Part shown: piece after piece, positions 7,871 through 15,887 of the stretch
Position numbering within the stretch: the first letter of the stretch is position 1
Layout: every line of letters begins with the position of its first letter
Source: Pseudozobellia thermophila
GTDB lineage: Bacteria; Bacteroidota; Bacteroidia; Flavobacteriales; Flavobacteriaceae
Assembly: GCF_900141855.1 (NCBI RefSeq)
Contig: NZ_FQYU01000010.1
Location: forward strand, 69,204-122,019
Reading direction: 5' to 3'
DNA: 52,816 bases
Notes under the pieces: generated by a model
Database searches by the model: none
What the model saw: only the letters and a program-made list of their open reading frames with translations
What the model was told of the DNA's origin: nothing
Translations under genes and position numbers: made by a program

Positions 7871-8519
7871 GGAAACAGTTGAAATCGTTGGTGACAACCA
7901 CATTTCGACAAGCGTCGAAACACCGATCCTTAAAAATGCCTTCGAGAAATCGGACGATCAAAAAATAGAGCGTATCCAACATCTTTTTGGAGAGATCATG
8001 AAGGAACTCGGACTCGATCTAAACGACGATAGCCTATCGGGCACGCCGTACCGCTTTGCCAAAATGTACGTAAAGGAGCTTTTTTACGGGCTCAACCCCA
8101 AAAACAAGCCAAGGTTGTCCGTTTTTGAGAACAAATACCGTTACCAAAAAATGTTGGTAGAGCAAAACATTACCATCGATTCCTCTTGCGAGCATCATTT
8201 TTTACCGATTACAGGCCACGCCCACATTGCCTACATCCCCAAGAACAAGGTCATAGGGCTCTCAAAAATCAATAGGTTGGTCGACTATTACGCCCACCGC
8301 CCGCAGGTACAGGAAAGGTTGTCGTTGCAGATATTAAGGGACCTACAGCACATTCTTGAAACCGACGATGTTATCGTTATGATTTCGGCCAAGCATCTTT
8401 GTGTCTCTTCCCGGGGGATAAAGGACAAGGACAGCTTTACCACGACCTTGGAGTATGGGGGCTGCTTTAACCAAGCTACCAAACGGAACGAATTCTTAAA
8501 ACTGATCGACCATGTTTAG
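7854..8519 (+). CDS. folE: GTP cyclohydrolase I, E. coli-like type
   Basis: Catalyses GTP to 7,8-dihydroneopterin triphosphate, first step of folate and queuosine-type pterin synthesis. The zinc site is complete: Cys and His of SSCEHHFLPI near residues 110-115 and the Cys of KHLCVSSRGIKD near 182. GLSKINRLVDYYAHRPQVQERL matches E. coli FolE almost residue for residue. Length 221 is close to E. coli's 222. HLCVSSRGI resembles the E. coli HYCVKARGI more than the HMCMxMRGV form common in other bacteria. The start is GTG inside merC; no ATG is available before residue 48. This may be a metal-responsive paralogue; whether a second folE exists cannot be seen here. Confidence 0.92.
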   Translation: MRKIDKETVEIVGDNHISTSVETPILKNAFEKSDDQKIERIQHLFGEIMKELGLDLNDDSLSGTPYRFAKMYVKELFYGLNPKNKPRLSVFENKYRYQKMLVEQNITIDSSCEHHFLPITGHAHIAYIPKNKVIGLSKINRLVDYYAHRPQVQERLSLQILRDLQHILETDDVIVMISAKHLCVSSRGIKDKDSFTTTLEYGGCFNQATKRNEFLKLIDHV

Positions 8520-8590
8520 ATTATTCGTCGATCCAAATAAAAATAGGGAGTATTTCATTAATTTGCCCATAACCATTTAGTTGAGCGAAC

Positions 8591-9220
8591 ATGGTCGAAA
8601 TTCGGAACCTATCCTTTCAATACGCAAGCCACACCCCGGTTCTTCGGTTTCCCGACATCCACCTAAAAGAAAAGGAGCGGCTGCTTATCCTTGGGCGATC
8701 AGGCGTAGGCAAAACCACCTTATTGCACCTCATGGCCGGCTTGCTTACCCCCAAGGAAGGCCTGGTAAAGATCGGGGACGTCGATATCAACACCTTGTCC
8801 GACCGGGCCTTGGACAGATTCAGGGGCCGGCATATCGGCATGGTCTTCCAGAACAACCACGCCCTCCGCTCGCTGACCGTTCTCGAAAACATAAAGGCCC
8901 GCCTCTTTTTTTCCGGAAAGTCCATGGTTGACAAGGACATCGAGACCTTATTGGGTCAGCTACAGATCGGCGATTGCAAAAACCAAAAAATCAACGAATT
9001 GAGCGTAGGGCAATTGCAACGCCTGGGCATTGCCATGGCCTTTGTGCACCGACCGCGCCTGTTATTGGCCGATGAACCTACCTCTAGCCTGGACGATCTA
9101 AACTGTGCCACCGTATTACAGCTGCTAAAACAGCAAGCCGAGAAGAACAAGGCCAACCTCGTTGTCATTACGCACGACAAGCGTATCAAATCCGCATTTA
9201 AAAATGTGATTACGCTATGA
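8591..9220 (+). CDS. ABC transporter ATP-binding protein, LolD/MacB type
   Basis: A 209-residue nucleotide-binding subunit. Walker A is GRSGVGKTT (about 35-43), the Q-loop is MVFQNN, the signature is LSVGQLQRLGIA, Walker B is RLLLADEPTSSLDD, and the switch histidine is in VVITHDKR. It belongs to the LolD/MacB/FtsE branch, which pairs with FtsX-like permeases. It overlaps the permease gene by 4 nt (ATGA), so the two are one transporter. The gap after folE is 71 bp, with no exact -7 element, so operon membership is likely but not certain. Confidence 0.92.
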   Translation: MVEIRNLSFQYASHTPVLRFPDIHLKEKERLLILGRSGVGKTTLLHLMAGLLTPKEGLVKIGDVDINTLSDRALDRFRGRHIGMVFQNNHALRSLTVLENIKARLFFSGKSMVDKDIETLLGQLQIGDCKNQKINELSVGQLQRLGIAMAFVHRPRLLLADEPTSSLDDLNCATVLQLLKQQAEKNKANLVVITHDKRIKSAFKNVITL

Positions 9221-10503
9221 ACATCTGGAAAATAAGTCTTAAGAACCTCCTTCACAGGCCCCTTTATGCCGTTTTGGCCATAGTTTCCCTATCGATCAGT
9301 ATCGGACTTCTCTTAGGCATACAACAGTTGGACGGGTCGATCCGGAACCAATTTGAGAACGGACTTGGGAATGTAGAACTGGTCGTGGGCGCGAAGGGCA
9401 GCCCCTTGCAATTGGTTCTTTCCTCCGTGCTTCATATAGACCAGCCCACAGGGAACATCCCCTATCCCGAAGTGGAAAGGTTGGCCAAGAACCCTTTGGT
9501 AAAGGCTGCGGTGCCCATTTCGTACGGTGATAATTACAAGGGGTATCGCATTGTGGGGTCTACCCCCGGTTTTGCCACCTTGTACGGGGCCGAACTTTTG
9601 GAGGGAAGGGCGGTAAAAGAGGCCATGGAAGTTATAATCGGCAATGAGGTGGCCCAAGAATTGGGCCTGCGATTGGGAGATACCTTCTTAAGTTCGCACG
9701 GCTTTGCGGAAAATGCCCTCGAAGAGCACGACCAAGCCTTTACGGTAGTAGGCATCTACAAGCCCACCTATAAGGTCATCGATAGGCTTATCTGTTCGAA
9801 CCTAAAGAGCATTTGGGACGTGCACGACCATGGCAAGGGTAATGAGGAAGCACGGGACCGCGAAGAAAATGGGCATCACCCAGAAGGGCACGATGAAAGC
9901 CACGAAACCCACGCCCATGTCCCGGAAGACCCAATGCACGGACATGAATTGGAGGACAAGGAGGTAACGTCCATCCTATTGACATTTAGAAACCCGATGG
10001 GGTTATTGACCTTGCCCAGAACGATCAACAAAGACACCAACCTGCAGGCCGCCCTCCCCAAATACGAATTGGAAAGGCTGTTTCGGTTTACGGGAATCGG
10101 GGTCAAGGCCATTTCGTGGATCGCCTATATCATCCTGGTCATTTCGTGCATGACCATTTTTATCGGCCTTTATAAAATGGTCAGGGAACGCGCCTTTGAC
10201 CTGGCCCTAATGCGTACCTATGGCGCCGGTAATTTTCAGCTAGCCTGTATTGTAGGTTTCGAAGGACTCCTAATGGTTCTCGCATCGGTCGTTTTGGGCC
10301 TAATCTTTTCCCAGGTCGGCCTGCAATTGCTCCTATCCCTTTTTAAATCGCAAATTCAACAAGGAATTGCCCTGGTCTTTTCCGCCGAGCAGACCATACG
10401 GACCCTTTTGGTCGTTTTTAGCATATCCGTTTTATCGGTTCTGATGGCTCTATTACCCCTGTTGCGTATGAATATATCAAAAGTTTTAAGCGATGAAAAA
10501 TAG
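9217..10503 (+). CDS. FtsX/MacB-like ABC permease with histidine-rich loop
   Basis: A 428-residue inner-membrane permease of the FtsX/LolE/MacB fold: one N-terminal helix (about 15-37), a large periplasmic domain, then three helices (about 295-320, 345-375, 395-420). The periplasmic domain carries ten histidines in residues 203-243, in an acidic, low-complexity insert (HDHG, GHHPEGH, HETHAH, MHGH). Such stretches bind zinc or similar metals in known metal transporters. The family normally moves lipoproteins, peptides or antibiotics. The Vibrio Zrg zinc system also uses ABC genes near DUF-type exported partners, so zinc handling is plausible. The function is inference. Confidence 0.85.
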   Translation: MNIWKISLKNLLHRPLYAVLAIVSLSISIGLLLGIQQLDGSIRNQFENGLGNVELVVGAKGSPLQLVLSSVLHIDQPTGNIPYPEVERLAKNPLVKAAVPISYGDNYKGYRIVGSTPGFATLYGAELLEGRAVKEAMEVIIGNEVAQELGLRLGDTFLSSHGFAENALEEHDQAFTVVGIYKPTYKVIDRLICSNLKSIWDVHDHGKGNEEARDREENGHHPEGHDESHETHAHVPEDPMHGHELEDKEVTSILLTFRNPMGLLTLPRTINKDTNLQAALPKYELERLFRFTGIGVKAISWIAYIILVISCMTIFIGLYKMVRERAFDLALMRTYGAGNFQLACIVGFEGLLMVLASVVLGLIFSQVGLQLLLSLFKSQIQQGIALVFSAEQTIRTLLVVFSISVLSVLMALLPLLRMNISKVLSDEK

Positions 10504-10930
10504 ACTGTTTTTTCTGTTATTGATGCTTTTTTCAATACGTGCAATGGCGCAGGTAGACCTGACCTGGAAAGACTTGGCCAATATAAGTTATACGGAAAAG
10601 TATTTTGCCGCCTACGACTCCAATTTTCTTTATCCCCGGTTTAGTGACGAAATTTCCAATTTGGAAGGGAAGGAAGTTTCGATCTCGGGTTATTTTTTGG
10701 ATATGGACCCCAATGGCCAGCTCTTCATTTTGTCAAAAAACCCTTTGGCCTCTTGCTTCTTCTGTGGAAACGGAGGGCCCGAGACCGCGGTCGAACTACA
10801 GTTCAAAACAAGGCCCGACTTTAAGACGGACGACATTGTACTGATTACCGGCAAGCTAAAGCTCAACAAGGACGATGTAGAACATTTTAATTATATACTA
10901 ACCGATTGTTCCGGTTTCCGAATCAAATAA
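10493..10930 (+). CDS. Small exported protein, DUF3299-like, with CxxC motif
   Basis: A 145-residue protein with a signal peptide (about 1-19, ending AMAQ). The mature part looks like a small OB-type beta barrel: LEGKEVSISGYFLDMD near residue 56, ASCFFCGNGGPE near 84, then VLITGKLKLNKDDVEHFNYIL. The CFFC pair could bind metal. Proteins of the DUF3299 type accompany FtsX-like ABC pairs in Vibrio-style zinc-regulated loci; the resemblance here is tentative. It overlaps the permease gene by 11 nt, so it very likely works with that transporter in the periplasm. Confidence 0.65.
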   Translation: MKNRLFFLLLMLFSIRAMAQVDLTWKDLANISYTEKYFAAYDSNFLYPRFSDEISNLEGKEVSISGYFLDMDPNGQLFILSKNPLASCFFCGNGGPETAVELQFKTRPDFKTDDIVLITGKLKLNKDDVEHFNYILTDCSGFRIK

Positions 10931-10959
10931 AACATCAAAGCACCATTAAACCCGACCAA

Positions 10960-12372
10960 ATGAACAGAAGAAATTTTTTCAGAAACACTTCCATTGGAGC
11001 CCTTGGTACCGCCGTACTGACACCTTTCAACTCCTTTGGGGCCATAGAAACGGCAAGGGCCTTCAAAAACAAAAAGGCCAAAAACATCATCCTATTGGTA
11101 AGCGATGGTATGAGTATCGGCACCTTGAACATGGCCGATCTATACCTCTCCCGCAAAAAGGGCAGGGGCAGTGCCTGGCTCGATCTCTACAGGGAAGATA
11201 AGGTTAAAAGGGCCCTTATGGACACCGCCTCGGCAAGTTCGATCGTCACTGATTCGGCCGCCGCAAGTTCTTCATGGGGCGGTGGACATAGGGTGCCCAA
11301 CGGCAGGTTGAACATAGACGCGAACGGACAGGAACACCAACCCATTTGGCAGAAGTTCAAGGCAGTGGGCAAAAAGGCGGGTTGTGTAACCACGGTACCC
11401 ATAACCCATGCCACCCCGGCCGGTTTTTGCGTTGCCCAAAAATCAAGGAACGACCAAGAATCCATAGCCGAAAAATACCAGTCCCTCGGTTTTGACGTAA
11501 TGATGGGCGGAGGAAACGAATACTTTGCCGCTGAAAAAAGAAAGGACGGCCAAGACCTGTACCAAGGATACAGGCAAAAAGGGTATCAGGTGGTTCAAGA
11601 CCGGAAGCAAATGTTGTCCGCCACATCCGACAAGCCGATTCTGGGCGTCTTTACGGATAGCGGGCTTCCGTACACCAAGGACAGGGACAGCGACAGGGAG
11701 CTTTCACAATCCGTGCCCACCTTGGCCGAAATGACCCAAAAGGCCATCGAATGCCTCAAGGGTCCTACCAACGGATTTGTGCTACAGGTGGAAGCCGGAA
11801 AGGTAGACTGGGCCGCCCATGCCAATGATATAGCCGGTCTTTTGTACGACCAAATCGCCTTTGACGAGGCGGTTAAGTGTGCGATGGACTTTGCCGAAAA
11901 AGACGGCGAAACCCTGGTCATCATAACCACCGATCACGGAAATGCCAATCCCGGCCTTATATACGGCACAAGTGCGAATGCCAACTTTGACTCGATTCAA
12001 TCGTATAAACACACCAATGCGTGGATTTTGAACGGACTGGGCAGGGAGTCATCGATAAAGACCGTCAGGGAGCGTATAGCATACGCCAACGGATTCGCTC
12101 CCGATGAGGAGGAGGCCCAATTGATTTTGTCCTATTACCGGAACCTGGAAGCCGAGAATGGATGGTACAATCCCAAAAAGCTGCCCTTTAAGCCCTTATC
12201 CGAAATTCAAAAGAAGCACAATTCGGTGGGCTGGATAAGCATGCAGCACTCGGCAGACTATGTAGAATTGGCCATGTACGGCCCTGGAAGCGAATACCTA
12301 AAGCCCTTTGTCAAAAATACGGACCTGCATTATCTCATGCTGAAGGCCGCGGAGGTCGAAAACCAGTTTTAA
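10960..12372 (+). CDS. Tat-exported PhoA-family alkaline phosphatase
   Basis: A 470-residue phosphomonoesterase that needs two zinc ions and usually magnesium. Ligands and nucleophile align with E. coli PhoA: Asp in LLVSDGMS, Ser in VTDSAAASSS, Thr in THATPAGF, Glu/Asp/His in VEAGKVDWAAHAND, Asp-His in TTDHGN, and His in MQHSADYVEL. The N-terminus MNRRNFFRNTSIGALGTAVL is a twin-arginine signal, so export is folded and probably with metal loaded in the cytosol. The frame extends to an ATG at 10906, but that overlaps the upstream gene; the Tat motif fixes the start at 10960. It lies 29 bp after the exported protein gene, with no promoter seen. Confidence 0.93.
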   Translation: MNRRNFFRNTSIGALGTAVLTPFNSFGAIETARAFKNKKAKNIILLVSDGMSIGTLNMADLYLSRKKGRGSAWLDLYREDKVKRALMDTASASSIVTDSAAASSSWGGGHRVPNGRLNIDANGQEHQPIWQKFKAVGKKAGCVTTVPITHATPAGFCVAQKSRNDQESIAEKYQSLGFDVMMGGGNEYFAAEKRKDGQDLYQGYRQKGYQVVQDRKQMLSATSDKPILGVFTDSGLPYTKDRDSDRELSQSVPTLAEMTQKAIECLKGPTNGFVLQVEAGKVDWAAHANDIAGLLYDQIAFDEAVKCAMDFAEKDGETLVIITTDHGNANPGLIYGTSANANFDSIQSYKHTNAWILNGLGRESSIKTVRERIAYANGFAPDEEEAQLILSYYRNLEAENGWYNPKKLPFKPLSEIQKKHNSVGWISMQHSADYVELAMYGPGSEYLKPFVKNTDLHYLMLKAAEVENQF

Positions 12373-12383
12373 AAAGGCTTAGG

Positions 12384-12401
12384 AAGGGCGTGAGGCCCTT
12401 T
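12384..12401 (+). terminator. Weak hairpin after the alkaline phosphatase gene
   Basis: AAGGGC-5-GCCCTT forms a six-pair stem followed by only three T residues. It sits in the 98-bp gap between the phosphatase and the convergent ftsY gene. It may end the metal operon, but the missing T-tract makes this uncertain. Confidence 0.3.
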
Positions 12402-12470
12402 GCCCGCCGTAGCGCGACACCGATATTCGGGTCGATCAGGGGGTAAAGTAGGGCGATGGCCGTAAGGCGG

Positions 12471-13424
12471 TTATCCAAAGAAAGAATCGACGAACTCGTG
12501 TTTGTTAAATACCTGAAGGTCTTCGATTCCCTCGCCCACTCCAATGTACTTTACGGGTATCTGAAACTGGTCCGAGATGCCGATGACCACCCCGCCCTTG
12601 GCGGTCCCGTCCAATTTGGTAATGGCCAGGGAGGTAACTTCGGTGGCCTTGGTAAATTGCTTGGCCTGCTCAAAGGCATTTTGGCCGGTAGACCCGTCCA
12701 AGACCAACAGCACATCGTGCGGGGTATCTTCGACCACTTTCCGCATTACCCTTTTTACCTTGGTCAGCTCGTTCATCAGGTTGACCTTGTTGTGAAGGCG
12801 TCCGGCCGTATCGATGATCACCACATCGGCCCCTTGTTTAACGGCGGAACTAAGGGTATCAAAGGCCACGGATGCAGGGTCGCTGCCCATTTTTTGCTTG
12901 ACAATGGGCACATCGACGCGGTCGGCCCATACCTGTAATTGGTCAATCGCCGCCGCCCTGAAGGTATCGGCCGCACCCAAAACCACCTTAAGCCCCTGTT
13001 TTTTATACTGATGGGCCAACTTGCCAATGGTCGTGGTCTTGCCCACACCATTAACGCCCACCACCATGATCACATACGGTTTTTTGTCTACCGGGACGGT
13101 AAAATCGGTTTCCTCGCCAACATTGGTTTCCGACAAGAGTCCGGCAATTTCCTCACGAAGGATAACATTAAGTTCATCGGTACCCAAATATTTATCCCTT
13201 GCCACCCGGGCCTCTATGCGTTCGATGATCTTTAAGGTCGTATTTACCCCAACATCGGAGGTGACCAAAACCTCTTCCAGATTGTCGAGCACATCGTCAT
13301 CGACCTTCGATTTTCCTACAACAGCCTTTCCCAACTTTGAGAAAAAGGAAGTTTTGGTCTTTTCGAGTCCCTTGTCCAAGGTTTCCTTCTTTTTTGAAGA
13401 GAATATGTTTTTGAATAAGCTCAT
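12471..13424 (-). CDS. ftsY: Signal recognition particle receptor
   Basis: The SRP receptor GTPase that docks ribosome-nascent chain-SRP complexes at the inner membrane. The N-domain covers about residues 25-105; the G-domain has GVNGVGKTTTIGKLA (G1), DTAGRLHNK (G3) and TKLDGTAKGG (G4). The acidic A-domain of E. coli is absent, giving 317 residues, normal in this phylum. The frame extends to 13490, but MSLFKNIFSSKKKE at 13424 is the conserved start. It lies downstream of the ribosomal protein genes, as in many Bacteroidetes, behind a terminator. Confidence 0.95.
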   Translation of the reverse strand: MSLFKNIFSSKKKETLDKGLEKTKTSFFSKLGKAVVGKSKVDDDVLDNLEEVLVTSDVGVNTTLKIIERIEARVARDKYLGTDELNVILREEIAGLLSETNVGEETDFTVPVDKKPYVIMVVGVNGVGKTTTIGKLAHQYKKQGLKVVLGAADTFRAAAIDQLQVWADRVDVPIVKQKMGSDPASVAFDTLSSAVKQGADVVIIDTAGRLHNKVNLMNELTKVKRVMRKVVEDTPHDVLLVLDGSTGQNAFEQAKQFTKATEVTSLAITKLDGTAKGGVVIGISDQFQIPVKYIGVGEGIEDLQVFNKHEFVDSFFG

Positions 13425-13514
13425 GGTGTTCTTTAATTGAATAGGTGTAAATATAAGAAAGTAAGTGCCAAGTTCATAAAGACTTGGCAACTGGTCTTGT
13501 CAAGCTTTTGGCAT

Positions 13515-13546
13515 AAAAAAAGCCCCTTTCTTTCGAAAGAGGCTTT
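13515..13546 (-). terminator. Rho-independent terminator of rpmB-rpmG-DUF4295
   Basis: Stem AAAGCCcCTTTC / GAAAGaGGCTTT with one mismatch and a GAAA loop on the minus strand, followed there by seven T (13521-13515). It lies between the DUF4295 gene and ftsY, so ftsY is transcribed by readthrough or from its own promoter. Confidence 0.8.
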
Positions 13547-13563
13547 ATATTTTATCAAAAAGC

Positions 13564-13716
13564 TTACTTCTTGGCCAACCACTCATTGACCACTTCAGGA
13601 GCCATAACGGACTCTACAAACGTATAAGCACCGCTTTTGGGCGATTTTACCATTTTAATGGCCTTGGTCAATCGTTTTGAACTTGTTTGTAAACTTGCTA
13701 CCGTCTTCTTTGCCAT
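13564..13716 (-). CDS. DUF4295 family protein (ribosome-cluster microprotein)
   Basis: A 50-residue basic protein starting MAKKTVASLQTSSKRLTKAI and ending EWLAKK. It is a Bacteroidetes-specific family always found next to rpmG and rpmB. Its size, charge and location suggest a small ribosome-associated protein, but function is not known. It is 40 bp after rpmG on the same strand. Confidence 0.92.
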   Translation of the reverse strand: MAKKTVASLQTSSKRLTKAIKMVKSPKSGAYTFVESVMAPEVVNEWLAKK

Positions 13717-13756
13717 GACTAATATCTTTTATAGCTTTTTTCTTCGAAAAAGCGTT

Positions 13757-13939
13757 TTACTTAATTTCTTTGTGAACCGTCATTCTCTTAAGAATGGGGT
13801 TGAATTTCTTGATTTCCATCCTTTCAGGGGTATTCTTTTTGTTCTTGGTAGTGATATACCTTGAAGTACCCGGCATACCGGAGTCTTTATGCTCCGTACA
13901 CTCTAAAATAACCTGAATCCTATTTCCTTTCTTTGCCAT
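13757..13939 (-). CDS. rpmG: 50S ribosomal protein L33
   Basis: A 60-residue L33 with the usual VILECTEHK start and TTKNKKN core. Only one cysteine is present, so this is the zinc-free (C-minus) form, normal in flavobacteria. It lies 15 bp after rpmB. Confidence 0.96.
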   Translation of the reverse strand: MAKKGNRIQVILECTEHKDSGMPGTSRYITTKNKKNTPERMEIKKFNPILKRMTVHKEIK

Positions 13940-13954
13940 TGTAGTCTAGCTTAC

Positions 13955-14191
13955 TTATTTTACCAACCCTTGTGCCCTGGCCTCTTTCAAAACAGCCGAA
14001 ACACCTTTCTTATTGATTATCTTCAACGCTTTTGCAGAAACCTTCAGCGTAACCCAACGATCCTCTTCGGGAATGTAAAAACGCTTCTTAGATAAATTAA
14101 CGTTGAACCTTCTTTTGGTCTTGTTGATGGAAAACGAAACGTTGTTTCCGAACATCGCCCTCTTACCCGTAATTTCACAAACTTTTGACAT
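13955..14191 (-). CDS. rpmB: 50S ribosomal protein L28
   Basis: A 78-residue large-subunit protein with the family start MSKVCEITGKRAMFGNNVS and a basic middle (KTKRRFNVNLSKKRFYIPEE). It lacks a zinc CxxC pair. First gene of the rpmB-rpmG-DUF4295 unit. Confidence 0.97.
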   Translation of the reverse strand: MSKVCEITGKRAMFGNNVSFSINKTKRRFNVNLSKKRFYIPEEDRWVTLKVSAKALKIINKKGVSAVLKEARAQGLVK

Positions 14192-14218
14192 TGCGCTGAT
14201 TTTTCTTTAAACAGGGTG

Positions 14219-14226
14219 CAAATTTA
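14219..14226 (-). promoter_or_regulatory. Predicted -7 element of the rpmB operon
   Basis: Minus-strand TAAATTTG followed by CACC matches TAnnTTTG exactly. The start site would be near 14213, giving a leader of about 22 nt. Confidence 0.6.
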
Positions 14227-14258
14227 TATCATTTTTACGGGACACACAAATGAATATT

Positions 14259-15518
14259 TCAGAATTTTAAAATTTCTTTTTGCAATAGCTCCAAGGCCTT
14301 GTGCACGGTCTTCTGAACTATTCTTTCCCTATGGTTGCCCATGTTGAATTTTTCGACAATCACATCCCTTGGGGTAGCTATGCCGATAAACACCGTACCG
14401 ATCTCGGCATCCGAATCGCCTTTGGTTGGCCCCGCATTGCCCGTCGTGGCGATGGCAAAATCGGTCTTCATCAACTGCTTGACATTTTCGGCCATTTCCC
14501 TGGCCACCTGTTCGCTGACCACCGAAAATTCGTCTATGGTATCGCGCCGTACCCCGAGCAGCCCGATCTTGGCTTCGGTGGCATAGCTTACCACCGTACC
14601 CTTATAATAGGCCGAAGCCCCGGGCAGGGCCGTAATTTGGCTGGCAATGCGGCCTCCGGTACAGCTCTCGGCCGTGGCCAAGGTCATTTTTCTTTGGGTC
14701 AGTAATTTTGCCACGACTTCCTCCAGGGTTTCCTCGTCTTCCACCCCGTAGAGAATGTCGTGTACGAGCGCATGTAATTTTTCCGATTCCCTTTCCATGC
14801 TCCTTTCAAGCAGTTCGCGGTCCGGACCCTTGGCCGTCAACCGCAACCTTACCTTGCCCAAGCTGGGCAAATAGGCCAACTTCATATGGCCCGGCAAACT
14901 ATCTTCCCACGACTCGATCCTATCGGCTATGGCACTCTCGCCCATGCCGTAGGTAACCAAGGTCTTGTGTATGATATACGGACGCTTGAACTCGGCCATG
15001 ATCTTGGGCAGCACCTTGTCCACCATTAAATTCTTCATTTCAAAAGGAACGCCCGGAAGCGATACGAATACCACGCCCCCATGCTCCATCCACATACCCG
15101 GGGCGGTACCGTATACATTTTGAAGCACCTGGGCCTTGGAAGGCACTAGGGCCTGTTTTCGGTTAATATCCGAAATTGGGGTATTGCTTATGTGCTTTCT
15201 GAAAAGGTTCTCTACGTTTTTCAGTACTTCGTCGTCTTGAACCAAGGTATCGTTAAAAAACTCACAGAAGGTATCTTTGGTGATATCGTCTTTGGTAGGG
15301 CCCAAACCTCCGGTTACAATTACCAATTGCACACGTTTACGGGCCTCCTCAAAAGCTTTTAACATGTGGTCCCTGTCGTCTTGGACAGAGGTAATTTGAT
15401 AGACCGACACCCCAATTTTGTTGAGTTCCTTGGCAATAAAGGCGGAGTTGGTATCGGTAATTTGACCAATGAGGATCTCATCGCCAATGGTGATGATTTC
15501 GGCAAGAAACGGGTTCAT
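14259..15518 (-). CDS. cinA: CinA family protein, putative NMN amidohydrolase/competence-inducible protein
   Basis: Two domains: an N-terminal MoCF-like (COG1058) domain starting [20 protein letters not shown] with [11 protein letters not shown] near 68, and a C-terminal CinA/PncC domain with [17 protein letters not shown] near 278 and [12 protein letters not shown] near 367. The C-terminal type deamidates nicotinamide mononucleotide in pyridine nucleotide salvage; the N-terminal type can act on ADP-ribose. Length 419 is usual for the full-length form. Third gene in a run FAH hydrolase, Hpt, cinA; the gap to Hpt is 30 bp. Confidence 0.93.
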   Translation of the reverse strand: MNPFLAEIITIGDEILIGQITDTNSAFIAKELNKIGVSVYQITSVQDDRDHMLKAFEEARKRVQLVIVTGGLGPTKDDITKDTFCEFFNDTLVQDDEVLKNVENLFRKHISNTPISDINRKQALVPSKAQVLQNVYGTAPGMWMEHGGVVFVSLPGVPFEMKNLMVDKVLPKIMAEFKRPYIIHKTLVTYGMGESAIADRIESWEDSLPGHMKLAYLPSLGKVRLRLTAKGPDRELLERSMERESEKLHALVHDILYGVEDEETLEEVVAKLLTQRKMTLATAESCTGGRIASQITALPGASAYYKGTVVSYATEAKIGLLGVRRDTIDEFSVVSEQVAREMAENVKQLMKTDFAIATTGNAGPTKGDSDAEIGTVFIGIATPRDVIVEKFNMGNHRERIVQKTVHKALELLQKEILKF

Positions 15519-15548
15519 TCAGGCTTTGTTTATAACGATGGGAATCGG

Positions 15549-15887
15549 TTAGAGGCCAAAATCCTTTTGAAGCTCGGCCACAACTTGGTGAATATCCTTT
15601 TTGAGTAGGGGGAAGACCCTTTTAATTTCGGACATGCTCGCCCTGTCCTTGCCCAAGGTTTCCATCTGCAGGGCTACGGCCCGGGTCTGCTCCATTCCCA
15701 ACAGATCGACATTCGGCTTTATCTTATGGGCCAATTTGTAAACCCGATCGTGGTTTTGCTGTTCCAAAGCCGTTTCGAGTTCCTCAAGGTCTTGTGGCAC
15801 TTCCTCCAAAAACACAGAGATTACAGAATTGATGAAATCATCATCCCCTTCTGCCATTTCATTGATTTTATCAAGATTGTAAATCAT
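15549..15887 (-). CDS. Histidine-containing phosphotransfer (Hpt) domain protein
   Basis: A 112-residue, all-helical, free-standing Hpt protein. The phospho-accepting histidine is in LAHKIKPNVDLLGM near residue 53, the canonical Hpt motif. It would pass phosphate between a hybrid histidine kinase and a response regulator; neither lies in the window. Its start codon overlaps the stop of the FAH hydrolase gene (TAATG), so the two are translationally coupled. The biological reason for that pairing is not known. Confidence 0.88.
   Translation of the reverse strand: MIYNLDKINEMAEGDDDFINSVISVFLEEVPQDLEELETALEQQNHDRVYKLAHKIKPNVDLLGMEQTRAVALQMETLGKDRASMSEIKRVFPLLKKDIHQVVAELQKDFGL

Noticed and set aside
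12471-13490. Long start for ftsY at 13490
   Set aside because: The extra 22 residues do not resemble FtsY, and MSLFKNIFSSKK at 13424 is the known start.
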